Of a stretch of 64,000 nucleotides of DNA, positions 23,152 through 32,793 are shown in pieces; positions within the stretch are counted from its first letter, which is position 1, and every line of letters starts with the position of its first letter. Source of the DNA: Halosegnis rubeus (GTDB lineage Archaea; Halobacteriota; Halobacteria; Halobacteriales; Haloarculaceae); NCBI RefSeq assembly GCF_009184545.1, contig NZ_QJOW01000001.1:186001-250000 (forward strand). Reading direction: 5' to 3'. The translations under genes were made by a program, and so were the position numbers. The notes below the pieces were generated by a model that worked only from the letters and a program-made list of their open reading frames with translations, had not been told where the DNA came from and made no database searches.

Positions 23152-25010
23152 GCCGCGCGCGCTGGCGGGTCGTCTTCGGCGACCGCCGCGGGCTGTTCGT
23201 CTGCCTGCTCGCCGCTCTCGCCGCGACCGTCGGCTGGCGCACCGTCGTCACGATTACGGACAACTACACCGTGCTCAACGGTCTCGTCGCGCTCTCTGAG
23301 GGCCACGTCGTCGTCCGCGAGGCGGTGTTCGGCCCCTCGCTCCAGACGCCGGGGATGGTCAGCGGACGGGGTGGTCCCGTCGCCCGCAACTACGCCCACA
23401 TCGTGCTCTCGCTGCCGGCGCTGTGGCTGTTACAAGCCGTCGCCACCGTCGCCGACCTCACCGTCGCTCTCGCCGGTATCTGGTCGCTCCTCCTGCTCGC
23501 GACGGTCGTCGTCGCCGGCGACATCCTCGAGCACGGCCGTCTCGCCCGCCTCGCCGGCTCCGGTCTCGCGCTCGTCGCCTTCGTCGTCGGTGTCGCGCTC
23601 GCGACCCCAATCGACCAGCCACATCTCGCCCTGCTCGCGATGCAAACCACGACGGTCGCCGTCGCTGGTCTCTCCGCAACCCTCCTCTACCGACTCGTCG
23701 CGCTCTTGCACGACGACCGGACGGGCTTTGCGGCCGGTGTCGCCCTCGCAATCGCCTCGCCGGGGGTGCTGTGGGCGACGATACCGAAACGCCACGTCCT
23801 GACCGCGGCGTTCGCGCTGGCGACCTGTTACTGGCTCGTACGGAGTCGCGCGACCGGTCGGTCCGCCCGCCGGTTTCACGCCCTCGCGTACGTTCCCGTC
23901 GGCCTGGCCGCGTGGCTCAACGCCTCCGAAGGGTTGGTCTTACTCGCCGCGCTCGTCGTCGTGGACCTCGCGACGCTTCCGCGAGTTGATGCTCGCCGGC
24001 TCGCCGTCGTTGCCGGCGCGTTCATCTGCTCGCTTCTCCCGCTCGTCGTGACGAATTTGCTCGTCGCCGGCGACCTACTCACCACGCCCCGGATGCTCCC
24101 GCCGTACGGTCCGGGCGGTGGCGGCGATATCCGGTTCGGTGGCGGTAGTGTTGGTGGGGGTGGTGGGAGTGGTGCAGGTGGCGGTGCTGGTGGAGGCGGT
24201 GGAAGTGGTGCCGGTGGCGCAGGCGGTGGCGGCGGAGTCTCGCTTGCCCCTCTCTTCGGTCTGTTCGCCGAATCGCTCTCACGGCTCAGCGTCTTCACCG
24301 GCTTCCTCACCGACGGGGTCCGCGCAGTCGTCGCGACGCCGGCGAAGCTGTATCACGCCTTCCTCCGGAGCGGCTACGTCGCCACCCAGGCCACCGGTGC
24401 GACCGGACTCGCCATCAACCTCGCCTTCCTCGAGGCGCTTCCCATCGCTGGTACGCTCATCGCGCTCCCGGTGCTCGCGGTTCGCCGCGCTCGAACGGTT
24501 GAACTGGCCGAATTTCGTGCCTCGCTCGCGACGCCGGCCCGGACAGCCGACGCCTTCGCGCTCGGCTATGCCATCCTCATCACGCTCGTCTACATCCCGC
24601 GGCTGCCCCTCCACGCGATGTTGACCGTCCGGTACGTCTACCCGCTGTTCCCGCTCGCGCTGTACGCCGTCGCTCGGCTCCCGGCGGCGCGGGCGGTTGT
24701 CAACGAACGGTCGTTCCTGCTCGCGTTCACCTACGCCGGCGGCGTCGCTATCGGTGGCCAACTCACTGTCATCGTCGTCGTGCTCGCCGACTACGGCGCG
24801 AGCGAGACGCTACAGGCGTACGCCCTGCTCGCGCTCGGACTCGCCGCGCTACTCGCCGGCTGGTCGGTCGCCGCCGCGCTCGGTCGCCGCGCCACCCGCA
24901 CCGGGGCCGTTCTGTTCGGACTGGCCGGCGCGTGCGCGAGTAACGTCGTCGGCGTCTTCCTGTTTCAGTTCTTCGCCGAATCGTTCCTCCTCCCGTTCGT
25001 GCCGCTGTAG
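23148..25010 (+). CDS. Large polytopic membrane protein with glycine-rich loop
   Basis: A 620-residue protein with about twelve membrane helices. Features include a first extracytoplasmic loop with Asn and Tyr residues ([10 protein letters not shown]), [16 protein letters not shown], an internal helix pair with [22 protein letters not shown], and [16 protein letters not shown] near the C-terminus. This resembles PMT/GT39-like membrane glycosyltransferases in outline, but no catalytic motif is certain. Residues about 320-363 are almost pure Gly/Ser/Ala, placed between two membrane halves and probably outside the cell. GTG start, overlapping the upstream secreted-protein gene. Confidence 0.65.
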   Translation: MSRARWRVVFGDRRGLFVCLLAALAATVGWRTVVTITDNYTVLNGLVALSEGHVVVREAVFGPSLQTPGMVSGRGGPVARNYAHIVLSLPALWLLQAVATVADLTVALAGIWSLLLLATVVVAGDILEHGRLARLAGSGLALVAFVVGVALATPIDQPHLALLAMQTTTVAVAGLSATLLYRLVALLHDDRTGFAAGVALAIASPGVLWATIPKRHVLTAAFALATCYWLVRSRATGRSARRFHALAYVPVGLAAWLNASEGLVLLAALVVVDLATLPRVDARRLAVVAGAFICSLLPLVVTNLLVAGDLLTTPRMLPPYGPGGGGDIRFGGGSVGGGGGSGAGGGAGGGGGSGAGGAGGGGGVSLAPLFGLFAESLSRLSVFTGFLTDGVRAVVATPAKLYHAFLRSGYVATQATGATGLAINLAFLEALPIAGTLIALPVLAVRRARTVELAEFRASLATPARTADAFALGYAILITLVYIPRLPLHAMLTVRYVYPLFPLALYAVARLPAARAVVNERSFLLAFTYAGGVAIGGQLTVIVVVLADYGASETLQAYALLALGLAALLAGWSVAAALGRRATRTGAVLFGLAGACASNVVGVFLFQFFAESFLLPFVPL

Positions 25011-25048
25011 TTCGACGCCGCTTTGCTCGCTCGGTGCGAGCGACGGCT

Positions 25049-25636
25049 ATGCGCCAGTTCGTCGTCGTCGGCCACGACGCACCCACGACACCTGATTTCC
25101 CGCTCGATGACCTCCCGTCGGCCGCCGGCAGACTCGACGTGCTCTGTCGGTGTGTCAACAGCGCCCTCTTTCTTTCACACGGAATTCGTGATTCCCGCGT
25201 CCATCTCGTCCTCGCCGACGAGTACACCGTCACCTTCGACGGGGCGACCGCCCGCCACCTCCATCCGGACGAGCGCACCACGGCCGCCCGCATCCGCACC
25301 GCGCTCGACTCACGCGAGGACGCCATCGGTCACATGCCCGCAGAGCCGTCGCCGGGCGTCGAACTCCGGCGGCTGGGGTTCGAAGAGACCCTCGACCGCG
25401 TCGGCGGCACACTCGTCTCCCTCCACGAGGACGGCGACCCACTTCCCGAGTCGGAACCGCCCGCGGACCCGACGTTCGTACTCTCTGACCACAACGACTT
25501 CACCGCCGCCGAGCGCGACCTGCTCGCGGCGCGTGCCGACAGCAGGGTCCGGGTCGGTCCCGAACGGCTCCACGCCGACCACACCATCACCGTCGCGCAC
25601 AACTGGCTCGACACCGACGGGTACACGGAGTATTGA
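25049..25636 (+). CDS. trmY: tRNA pseudouridine-54 N1-methyltransferase
   Basis: A 195-residue SPOUT methyltransferase beginning [23 protein letters not shown], characteristic of TrmY. It continues [36 protein letters not shown] and [13 protein letters not shown], and ends with VFVLSDH-type residues ([14 protein letters not shown]) near the trefoil knot. TrmY methylates pseudouridine at position 54 of the T loop of archaeal tRNAs, using S-adenosylmethionine. The ATG at 25049 was preferred over a GTG five codons earlier because it matches the family start. It stands between unrelated genes. Confidence 0.93.
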   Translation: MRQFVVVGHDAPTTPDFPLDDLPSAAGRLDVLCRCVNSALFLSHGIRDSRVHLVLADEYTVTFDGATARHLHPDERTTAARIRTALDSREDAIGHMPAEPSPGVELRRLGFEETLDRVGGTLVSLHEDGDPLPESEPPADPTFVLSDHNDFTAAERDLLAARADSRVRVGPERLHADHTITVAHNWLDTDGYTEY

Positions 25637-25685
25637 ATCGCCGCCCGACCGAACCGCCTTTTTCCGTCGCTGTGCGACTTCCGAC

Positions 25686-26627
25686 GTGAGCGACCCCGCC
25701 GTCAGCGTCGTGATTCCCGTCTACGACCGCGCCGACAGGGTCGGCGACGCAATCGAGAGTGTCCGCGACCAGACGCTCGACGACTGGGAACTCGTCCTCG
25801 TGAACGACGGCTCGACCGACGGCTCGGGCGAGGTCATCGACGAGTACGCCGCCACAGACCCGCGGATTCACACCCGCCATCACGACGAGAACCGCGGAAT
25901 CAGCGCGGCCCGCAACACCGGCATCGACGCCGCGACGGGCGAGTTCGTCTGCCCGCTCGACAGCGACGACCGCTTCCGGCCGGAGAAGCTCGCCCGCCAG
26001 CTCTCCTACGTCCGCTCGCTTCCCGAGGACTACTGTGGCTGTTACACCGCGGGCGTCAGCTACGACGCCGCCGGGCGACGTATCGAAACCATCCGGACAG
26101 GTGCGTCGGGTGATCTCTGGCCCGAGGTGCTCGTCCGCCACGACTTCCGGCCACACTCCTCGCACATGGTTCGGCGGTCGTGTCTCGACGCAGTCGGCGG
26201 CTACGACACCGACCTCGCGCGCGGCGTCGACTGGGATATCGCTATCCGGCTCGCGCGCCGGTTCCGTGTCGGCTTCATCGACGAAATCCTCGTCGAGCGC
26301 CGCTTCGCCGACGACAACGTCTCCGGCGACCCGACCGCCGGCAATCCGACGTATCAGGTCACTATCCGCGAATACCTCCGGGAGAAGTACGCCGACGCGC
26401 TCGCCGCCAATCCCCGAACCGGTCGGCAGTTCGACGCCCGCCTCGCCCGCCACCGCGGGCTGGCGGCGCTCGAAGCGAGCGACCGCTGGCGTGCGCTCCG
26501 GGAGTTCGCCCGTGCGACCCGACTCGAACCGACGCTCGGACACGCGCTGCTCGTTCCGCTGTCGGTCGGTGGGTGGTCGGCGTATCGTCGTGCGTCACGG
26601 CTGGTCGACCGGAACACACCAGTTTAG
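25686..26627 (+). CDS. Family 2 glycosyltransferase
   Basis: A 313-residue GT2 enzyme. The N-terminal GT-A fold shows VSVVIPVYDRADRV, VLVNDGSTDGS and the DxD-like LDSDDRF metal site, followed by GGYDTDLARGVDWDIAIRLA. The C-terminal 80 residues are helical (RHRGLAALEASDRWRALREF to WSAYRRASRL), a tail shared with the other GT2 proteins at 29592 and 35439. Translation starts at GTG 25686. It would add one sugar on the cytoplasmic side. It is the first gene of a large glycan cluster, close upstream of the formyltransferase gene. Confidence 0.88.
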   Translation: MSDPAVSVVIPVYDRADRVGDAIESVRDQTLDDWELVLVNDGSTDGSGEVIDEYAATDPRIHTRHHDENRGISAARNTGIDAATGEFVCPLDSDDRFRPEKLARQLSYVRSLPEDYCGCYTAGVSYDAAGRRIETIRTGASGDLWPEVLVRHDFRPHSSHMVRRSCLDAVGGYDTDLARGVDWDIAIRLARRFRVGFIDEILVERRFADDNVSGDPTAGNPTYQVTIREYLREKYADALAANPRTGRQFDARLARHRGLAALEASDRWRALREFARATRLEPTLGHALLVPLSVGGWSAYRRASRLVDRNTPV

Positions 26628-26650
26628 GGACCGGCTTCCGATGGAGGGGT

Positions 26651-27433
26651 ATGCCGACGCTCGCACTCCTCGCCAGCCACCCGCTGGGCGTTCGCTGTCT
26701 CGACCGCCTCCACGACCACCCCGACATCGAGGTGACGACCGTCGTTACCTACGCCCCCGACGCCGAAACGTGGTGGGAGGGGTCGGTGCGCGACCGCGCG
26801 ACGGAACTCGGATACGACGTGCTCGCACGCGAAGATGTCGACCGACTCACCGACACGCCCGTCGACTACCTGCTTTCCGTCTACTTCCCCGACATCCTTG
26901 GGGAGACGCTACTGGACCACCCGAACGAACTCCCCCTGAATCTCCATCAGGCCGAACTCCCCCGCTACCGTGGCAGTAACGTCTTCTCCCACTCCATCCT
27001 CAACGCCCGCGACGACGACTACTGGCAACACGGCACCACGCTGCACGTCATGGAGCCGTCGGTCGATTCGGGCGCCGTCATCGACCGTCGCTTCGCCGAG
27101 ATCCGCCAGTCGGACACGGCGCGGTCGCTGTACGAACGCGTCAGGGAGCAGTCGGTCGAGTTATTCGAGGCGTGGCTGCCGGCCATCGCCGACCGCACCG
27201 TCGTCGACCACCAGACCCCACAGTCCGAGTTCGACGGCCCGCGCTACTTCTACGCGAAGGACAGCCTCGACGACCTGAAATCCATCCCGCCCGAGCGACT
27301 CGCCGACCCAGACACGGAACTCTACGACCGCATCCGGGCGCTGGATTTCCCGCCCCACGAGCCGGCGTGGACCACCGTCGCCGGCGAGCGTATCTACCTC
27401 ACTCGCGACGGCTACCGACGCTACCAACGGTAA
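26651..27433 (+). CDS. Formyltransferase, probably of a nucleotide amino-sugar
   Basis: A 260-residue protein of the methionyl-tRNA formyltransferase fold. The catalytic triad is visible: Asn97 and His99 in PLNLHQAELPRYRG and Asp139 in PSVDSGAVI. The C-terminal RNA-binding domain of true Fmt is missing or replaced by a short segment, and archaea do not formylate initiator tRNA. The context (aminotransferase and oxidoreductase next door, glycosyltransferases on both sides) points to N-formylation of an amino-sugar nucleotide, as for VioF/WbkC-type enzymes using N10-formyl-THF. Formate donor availability in haloarchaea is plausible but not shown here. Its end overlaps the convergent oxidoreductase gene by 35 bases. 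Confidence 0.82.
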   Translation: MPTLALLASHPLGVRCLDRLHDHPDIEVTTVVTYAPDAETWWEGSVRDRATELGYDVLAREDVDRLTDTPVDYLLSVYFPDILGETLLDHPNELPLNLHQAELPRYRGSNVFSHSILNARDDDYWQHGTTLHVMEPSVDSGAVIDRRFAEIRQSDTARSLYERVREQSVELFEAWLPAIADRTVVDHQTPQSEFDGPRYFYAKDSLDDLKSIPPERLADPDTELYDRIRALDFPPHEPAWTTVAGERIYLTRDGYRRYQR

Positions 27434-28400
27434 CCGTCTCGCCCCGCTCGTCGGCCTGCTCGGCGTACGAAAGCAGTTCGACCGCGCGCGCACCGACTCG
27501 CCCCGAGGCGTCGAACGACCCGTCCCCGCGTGCGGCCGCGATGAACGACTCCACCTCCATCCGGAGCGGCTCGTAGCCGTCCACCTCGTAGGTGGTCTTC
27601 CCCTCGTCGCGTGCCCGGAGCTGGCCACCCTCCTCGACGACCGTCGCGTCGAACAGCGCCAGCTCCGTATCGGCCAGATAATCGATGGACGCCGCACGCT
27701 CCGTCCCGACGGCGACCAGTTCCCGGCGCTTCCCGAACGTCGGCACCTGCCACGAACTGTTGATGACGCCCGTCGCGTCCGCGTACTCGAGCACGACCGT
27801 CGCGGTCTCGTCGGTGTCCGGGCGGAGATGGCGGTCGAGTTGACAGTACACCGTCTCGGGGCGCTCGCCCACGAGCCACCCGTAGATATCAACGTCGTGG
27901 ACGGCGAGCGAGTGGAGCGTGCCGGCCGTCGCTCGCGGCGCGCGGAAGGCGTACCGGTCCGTCGAGAGATACTTCAGCCGGCCGAGTTCCCCGCGGTCGA
28001 CGCGGCGCTTGAGTTCGCGCAACGCCGGATGATATCGGAAGATGTGCCCGACGCCGAGCGTCGCGTCGGCAGCCTCGGCAGCGTCGACGATAGCCCACGC
28101 GTCGGCCGCCGTCAGCGCGAGCGGCTTCTCGACCAGACAGTCCGTCCCCGACGCGAGCAGGTCCGTCGCGATTTCGCGGTGGGTCGGTGAGGGTGTCGCC
28201 ACGACCGCAGTGTCGACATCAAGGTCGGCGTGGTCGGTAACGTACTCGACCCCGTAGTCGTTGGCTGCCGACGCCGCCCGGTCGCGGTCGGCGTCACAGA
28301 CGACGAGTTCGTCGATGACGCCCGCTTCCGCCAGCTCAGCGCCGACGCGGACGTGGTTGCTCCCCCAGTAACCGGTGCCGACGACGGCGTGGGTACTCAT
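27399..28400 (-). CDS. Gfo/Idh/MocA-family sugar oxidoreductase
   Basis: A 333-residue NAD(P)-dependent oxidoreductase. The Rossmann motif VVGTGYWGSNH is at the N-terminus, the conserved EKPLAL lies at residues 91-96, and the His-containing SLAVHDVDIYGWL lies near the active site. Proteins of this type oxidise C3 of UDP-GlcNAc(A)-like sugars (WbpB/WlbA) to give the ketone that an aminotransferase then aminates. The ATG overlaps the stop of the upstream aminotransferase gene (ATGA), supporting a joint pathway. Confidence 0.88.
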   Translation of the reverse strand: MSTHAVVGTGYWGSNHVRVGAELAEAGVIDELVVCDADRDRAASAANDYGVEYVTDHADLDVDTAVVATPSPTHREIATDLLASGTDCLVEKPLALTAADAWAIVDAAEAADATLGVGHIFRYHPALRELKRRVDRGELGRLKYLSTDRYAFRAPRATAGTLHSLAVHDVDIYGWLVGERPETVYCQLDRHLRPDTDETATVVLEYADATGVINSSWQVPTFGKRRELVAVGTERAASIDYLADTELALFDATVVEEGGQLRARDEGKTTYEVDGYEPLRMEVESFIAAARGDGSFDASGRVGARAVELLSYAEQADERGETVTVGSVGSRRE

Positions 28401-29509
28401 CGCTCCCCCTCGGCGAACGCCTCGACGGCGTCACACACCGTCGCGATGTCGTCGTCGCTCAGTCGCGGATGCATCGGGAGCGACACGGTTCGAGCGCAGT
28501 ACTCCGCCGCCACCGGGGTCTCGCTCGCGTCGACGCGCTCGCGCACCGCCGGCTGTGCCTGCACGGTGCGGTCGTAGTGGACGCCCGTCGAGACGCCCCG
28601 CTCGTCGAGGAACGCTCTGAACGCCTCGCGCTCGCCCGCTGGCACCTGCACCGGATAGTGGTGATAGACGTGCGTCGCCCCCTCGACGGTCGCCGGCGTC
28701 ACGACCGCCGAACAGGCGTTGAGCCGGTCGTCGTACGCCGCGGCGGCCTCGCGGCGGCCATCAATCCACGAGGGAAGCCGGGCCAGCTGCTCGTCGCCGA
28801 CCGCGGCGTTCGTCTCGTCGAGCCGGTAGTTCAGCCCGAGCGAGACGTGCTCGCCCGATTCGTCGCGCCCGTGATTCCGGAGCGCGCGGATGTGGTCTGC
28901 GAGCGTCTCGTCGTCGGTCGTCACCATCCCGCCGTCGCCGCCGACGGTCATGTTCTTGGTCGGGTAAAAAGAGAAACAGCCGATGTCGCCGAGGCTCCCG
29001 ACCGGTCGGCCGTCGACCGTCGCGAGGTGCGCCTGTGCGGCGTCCTCGATGACGCGCAAGTCGTGTCGGTCGGCGATAGCGAGGAGTTCGTCCATCGCCG
29101 CCGGCTGGCCGTGCATGTGGGTCACGGCGATCGCGGCCGGCGACTCGCTGGCTGCGGCCGCGTCCCGAAGCGCGTCCGGGTCCATCGTGTACCGCTCGGG
29201 GTCGATGTCGACGAATCTCGGCGTCGCGCCGAGTTCGAGTATCGGCGACACGGTCGCGAAGTAGGTGTGGGCGGGGACGAACACCTCGTCGCCCGGGCCG
29301 ATGTCGAGCACCTTCATCGCGAGCAAGAGCGCGGCCGTCCCGTTCGAGACGCCGACTGCGTGGTCGGTCTCACAGGCCGCAGCGAAGTTCGCTTCGAACG
29401 TCTCACACTCCGGTCCCTTGACGTGGCGACCGGACCGCAACACCGCCTCGACTCGTTCCACCATCGCGTCGTCCATCGCGATATCCGTGAACGGCACCGA
29501 CTCTGACAT
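28397..29509 (-). CDS. DegT/DnrJ/EryC1-family sugar aminotransferase
   Basis: A 370-residue PLP-dependent aminotransferase that would convert a keto-sugar nucleotide to the amino-sugar. The PLP lysine is Lys185 in FYPTKNMTVGGDGG, with Asp156 in VIEDAAQAH and the sugar-binding pattern GLNYRLDETNAA. The ATG at 29509 was preferred over an upstream GTG at 29521. The stop overlaps the start of the oxidoreductase gene. The pair most resembles WbpE/WlbC with WbpB/WlbA, which make 3-amino uronates. Its start lies about 80 bp from the divergent GT2 gene. Confidence 0.9.
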   Translation of the reverse strand: MSESVPFTDIAMDDAMVERVEAVLRSGRHVKGPECETFEANFAAACETDHAVGVSNGTAALLLAMKVLDIGPGDEVFVPAHTYFATVSPILELGATPRFVDIDPERYTMDPDALRDAAAASESPAAIAVTHMHGQPAAMDELLAIADRHDLRVIEDAAQAHLATVDGRPVGSLGDIGCFSFYPTKNMTVGGDGGMVTTDDETLADHIRALRNHGRDESGEHVSLGLNYRLDETNAAVGDEQLARLPSWIDGRREAAAAYDDRLNACSAVVTPATVEGATHVYHHYPVQVPAGEREAFRAFLDERGVSTGVHYDRTVQAQPAVRERVDASETPVAAEYCARTVSLPMHPRLSDDDIATVCDAVEAFAEGER

Positions 29510-29591
29510 ATCTTCGCTCACGCAGCCACGACCGTAGCTCTACCGACCCCGCTCCGGAAGGCTTTCGCCCCGGGCCATCCCACTGCGTGGC

Positions 29592-30530
29592 ATGCCGCTC
29601 GTCTCCGCCCTGATACCGACGTACAACCGCGCGGACCGCGTCGGCGGCGCGATAGACAGCGCCCTCGCACAGACCCACGACGAGCTGGAGGTCGTCGTGG
29701 TGAACGACGGCTCCACCGACGACACCCGCGCGGTGCTCGCGGAGTACGCCGACGACGACCGCGTCCGCGTCCGCCACAACGAGGAAAACCGCGGCATCGC
29801 GGCCACCTTCGACCGCGCCGCCGAGGTCGCGAACGGCGAGTATCTCGGTATCTTAGGCGACGACGACCGCTGGCGACCCGAGAAGACGGCCCGCCAGCTC
29901 GACCGCTTTGCCCAACTCAACGACGACTACGGCATCGTCTACGCCGGTGGCGTCCGCGTCGACGACGACGGGCAAACGCTCACCGAAGTGCACCCGACCG
30001 TCCACGGGAACTGCTACCCCGAGATTCTCACCGAATTCCCCCTTGCGCCCCACTCCAGTCATCTCCTCCGAGCCTCGTGTCTTGAGGCCGTCGGCGGCTT
30101 CGACACCAACTTTCCCGAGGCCGTCGACTGGGAGGTGAACATCCGGCTCGCCCGGGAGTTCCGCGTCGCATACGTGGACGAGATTCTGGTCGAGCGCCAG
30201 TTCCACGGCGGCAACGTCTCCGGCGGTGCCCTCACCGGCGATCCCGCGTATCAGGTCGCCGCCCGCGACCGCATCTGGCGGAAGTTCCGCGAGGAACTGC
30301 GCGCCCACCCCGAGACGGAACGCCGGTTCGCCGCGACCCACGAGAAACACCGCGGCCGGGTCGCCGTCGGAGACCGCGACCGCCGGCGCGCGACGGCTCA
30401 CTTCCTCGCCGCCTCGTGGCTCGACCCCTCCGTCGAACATCTCGGCTCGCTCGCGGCCGCGACGATTCACCCCCGGCTATACGACGCGCTCGCCGGCCGC
30501 GAAACGTCGCCGGCGGAGGTGCTCGGATGA
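29592..30530 (+). CDS. Family 2 glycosyltransferase
   Basis: A 312-residue GT2 with LVSALIPTYNRADRV, VVVNDGSTDDT, the acidic metal site ILGDDDRWRP and GGFDTNFPEAVDWEVNIRLA. It is a clear paralogue of the protein at 25686, including the phrase HSSH before the acceptor region and a helical tail. Its ATGA overlaps the next gene, a UDP-sugar dehydrogenase, so both are translated together. Donor is unknown, but the coupling suggests a uronic-acid-type donor made by that dehydrogenase. Confidence 0.88.
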   Translation: MPLVSALIPTYNRADRVGGAIDSALAQTHDELEVVVVNDGSTDDTRAVLAEYADDDRVRVRHNEENRGIAATFDRAAEVANGEYLGILGDDDRWRPEKTARQLDRFAQLNDDYGIVYAGGVRVDDDGQTLTEVHPTVHGNCYPEILTEFPLAPHSSHLLRASCLEAVGGFDTNFPEAVDWEVNIRLAREFRVAYVDEILVERQFHGGNVSGGALTGDPAYQVAARDRIWRKFREELRAHPETERRFAATHEKHRGRVAVGDRDRRRATAHFLAASWLDPSVEHLGSLAAATIHPRLYDALAGRETSPAEVLG

Positions 30531-31756
30531 AGGTCGCCGTCGTCGGACTCGGTCACATCGGGCTGCCGACCGCGCTCCTGCTGGCCCGGCGACACGAGGT
30601 GGTCGGCGTCGACGTGGACGAGTCGCTGGTCGCCACCCTCAACGACGGGGAGCTACCCCTCGACGAACCGGGACTCGATTCGCTCCACGACGAGGTAGCA
30701 GAGCGGTTCACCGCGGCGACGGAGCCGGAGCCGGCAGACGCCTACGTCATCACCGTGCCCACGCCGCTCGACCAGCGCGAGAACGTCGCCGACCTCGGCT
30801 TCGTCCGCGCGGCCGTCGAATCCGTCGCCGAGGTGGTCTCCGCGGGCGAACTCGTGGTGCTCGAATCGACCGTCCCGCCCGGCACCTCCGAGCGACTCGT
30901 TCAGCCGATTCTCGCCGACGCCGCCGACGACGTGCGGTACGCCCACTGTCCCGAACGGGCTATCCCTGAGCGCACGCTCGAAGAGATGACAGCAAACGAC
31001 CGCGTCGTCGGCACCGACGAGCGCGCGACCGAGACGATTCGGGACCTCTACGCGTTCACCGACGGCGAACTCCATCTGACGGACCCGACTACGGCCGAGT
31101 TCGTCAAGCTGGCCGAGAACACCTCTCGCGACGTGGGTATCGCGCTCGCAAACGAGTTCGCGACGCTCGCCGAGGGTATCGGCGTCGACGCCCACGAGGC
31201 AATCGACATCGCGAACGAACACCCCCGCGTCGACATCCTGAATCCCGGCCCGGGCGTCGGCGGCCACTGTATCACGACGGACCCGTGGTTCCTCACCGGG
31301 GCCGACGCGCAGGCCCGACTCGTCCCCCTCGCTCGCGATATCAACGACGGGATGCCGGACCACGTGCTCGGACTCGTGCGCGAGCAGGTGGCACACGTTC
31401 GCCGGCCGCGGGTCGCCGTGCTCGGCGTCGCCTACAAGCGGAACGTCAGCGACACGCGCGAGACGCCGGCCGGCCGGTTCATCCGCCGGGCCGAGAACGA
31501 CGGCTACGACGTGCGCGTCCACGACCCACACGTCGAGGCCTACGACGAACCGCTGGTCGACCGCGAGACCGCACTCGAGGGCGCAGACTGTGCGGTCGTC
31601 ATCACCGACCACGACGCCTTCCGTGAGCTCGCGCCCGCCGACTTCGACGGGATGCGAACCCGGACCGTCGTCGACTCGCGGAACATCCTCGCACACGATA
31701 CGCTTCGGGAGGCAGGTATCTCGGTGTCCGTGCTCGGCGACGGGACGCAAGGCTAG
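30527..31756 (+). CDS. wecC: UDP-N-acetylmannosamine-type dehydrogenase (WecC-like)
   Basis: A 409-residue NAD-dependent nucleotide-sugar dehydrogenase. It opens MKVAVVGLGHIGLPTALLLA, has VPTPLDQ and LESTVPPGTSE, a conserved KLAENTSRD, and the catalytic cysteine in GPGVGGHCI, followed by LGVAYKRNVSDTRETPA. The GxGHIGLP and VGGHCI patterns match the WecC/WbpA branch rather than UDP-glucose dehydrogenase. It would oxidise UDP-HexNAc at C6 to a uronic acid. The epimerase for UDP-ManNAc is encoded at 41253-42347. Confidence 0.85.
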   Translation: MKVAVVGLGHIGLPTALLLARRHEVVGVDVDESLVATLNDGELPLDEPGLDSLHDEVAERFTAATEPEPADAYVITVPTPLDQRENVADLGFVRAAVESVAEVVSAGELVVLESTVPPGTSERLVQPILADAADDVRYAHCPERAIPERTLEEMTANDRVVGTDERATETIRDLYAFTDGELHLTDPTTAEFVKLAENTSRDVGIALANEFATLAEGIGVDAHEAIDIANEHPRVDILNPGPGVGGHCITTDPWFLTGADAQARLVPLARDINDGMPDHVLGLVREQVAHVRRPRVAVLGVAYKRNVSDTRETPAGRFIRRAENDGYDVRVHDPHVEAYDEPLVDRETALEGADCAVVITDHDAFRELAPADFDGMRTRTVVDSRNILAHDTLREAGISVSVLGDGTQG

Positions 31757-31782
31757 TTAGGGTCGGGGTCGCAGACGGGGGT

Positions 31783-32793
31783 ATGAGCGACGACGCCGAC
31801 CCACTCCACCGGATCATCGCCCGCAAGGTGCGTGCCAACGGGCTAAATCCACGCTGGTGGGTGACGAACGCATATCCGTGGCTCCGCCGTCGACTCCGTG
31901 ACGCTGCGTTCCGCGGGCTGATGGATATCCGGCGTCGCGACGCCTTCGACCACTACGAGGCCGAGTGGGACAATCTCGTCATCCTCGACGCCTGCCGGTA
32001 TGACCTCTTTGCGTCCACGCATGACCTACCGGGCGAACTCGAACAGCGCCACTCCAAGGGATCTGCGACCGCCGAGTGGCTCAGCCGTCACTTCGCCAAC
32101 CGCGACGCCCACGACACCGTCTACGTGACGGCGAATCCGATGTATCGCGCGACCGAGTGGGTCGGCGCGGACCTCTCGGAGACGTTCCACGACGTTATCG
32201 ACCTGACCGAGGGTGCGTTCGTCGAGGACGGCACCACGATGCCGTACACTGTCGCCGCCGCAGCCGCGTGGGCCGCAGACGAATATCCCGACAAGCGGCT
32301 GCTCGTCCACTTCATGCAGCCACACCACCCGTTTGTTAGCCGATTCGCCCGCGAACGCGGGCTGCTTGACCCCGAGATGCGCCTCCGACAGTTCGTCACC
32401 GACGGCGAGACCAAGACGGAGGTCCGGGCGTGGCGCGCGTGGGGCCGGCAGGTTGAGGAGGGGGAACTTCCCGTCGAGACGCTGTGGCGGGCCTACCGCG
32501 AGAACCTCAAACTCGCGCTCCCTGCTGTCCACGGCCTGCTTGATGCGCTTGACGGCCGAACCGTCGTGACCAGTGACCACGGCAACATGCTCGGTGAGCG
32601 CGCGACCCCGTTCGCCGAAACCGTCTGGGGCCACCCGCAGGAGTACCAGACGCCCGAACTGGTCGACGTGCCGTGGCTGGTCACCAATCCCGACGCGCCG
32701 AGACGGGAGACGACGGCCGACCCACCAATCGACCGCACCGCCCGCGACAATAATGAACTCTCCGACCGACTCTCCGCGCTCGGGTATGCCTGA
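31783..32793 (+). CDS. Alkaline-phosphatase-superfamily (sulfatase-like) protein
   Basis: A 336-residue soluble protein with metal-site segments of the phosphatase/sulfatase superfamily: DNLVILDACRYDLF (N-terminal Asp with a Cys where sulfatases carry the formylglycine precursor), HFMQPHHPF, and VTSDHGNMLGE (late Asp-His). It ends LSDRLSALGYA, like the sulfatase tail at position 1-225. It might remove or transfer a phosphate or sulfate on surface glycans. In the haloarchaeal group the usual C-x-P-S/C-R sequence is here CRYD, so true sulfatase activity is uncertain. It overlaps the flippase gene by eight bases. Confidence 0.75.
   Translation: MSDDADPLHRIIARKVRANGLNPRWWVTNAYPWLRRRLRDAAFRGLMDIRRRDAFDHYEAEWDNLVILDACRYDLFASTHDLPGELEQRHSKGSATAEWLSRHFANRDAHDTVYVTANPMYRATEWVGADLSETFHDVIDLTEGAFVEDGTTMPYTVAAAAAWAADEYPDKRLLVHFMQPHHPFVSRFARERGLLDPEMRLRQFVTDGETKTEVRAWRAWGRQVEEGELPVETLWRAYRENLKLALPAVHGLLDALDGRTVVTSDHGNMLGERATPFAETVWGHPQEYQTPELVDVPWLVTNPDAPRRETTADPPIDRTARDNNELSDRLSALGYA

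Noticed and set aside
24106-24240. Simple-sequence GGT/GGC stretch as non-coding repeat
   Set aside because: It is in frame with the surrounding membrane-protein gene and no stop interrupts it, so it encodes a Gly-rich segment.
26651-27433. Methionyl-tRNA formyltransferase
   Set aside because: Archaea do not formylate initiator tRNA and the C-terminal RNA-binding domain is not apparent; the neighbours point to sugar modification.
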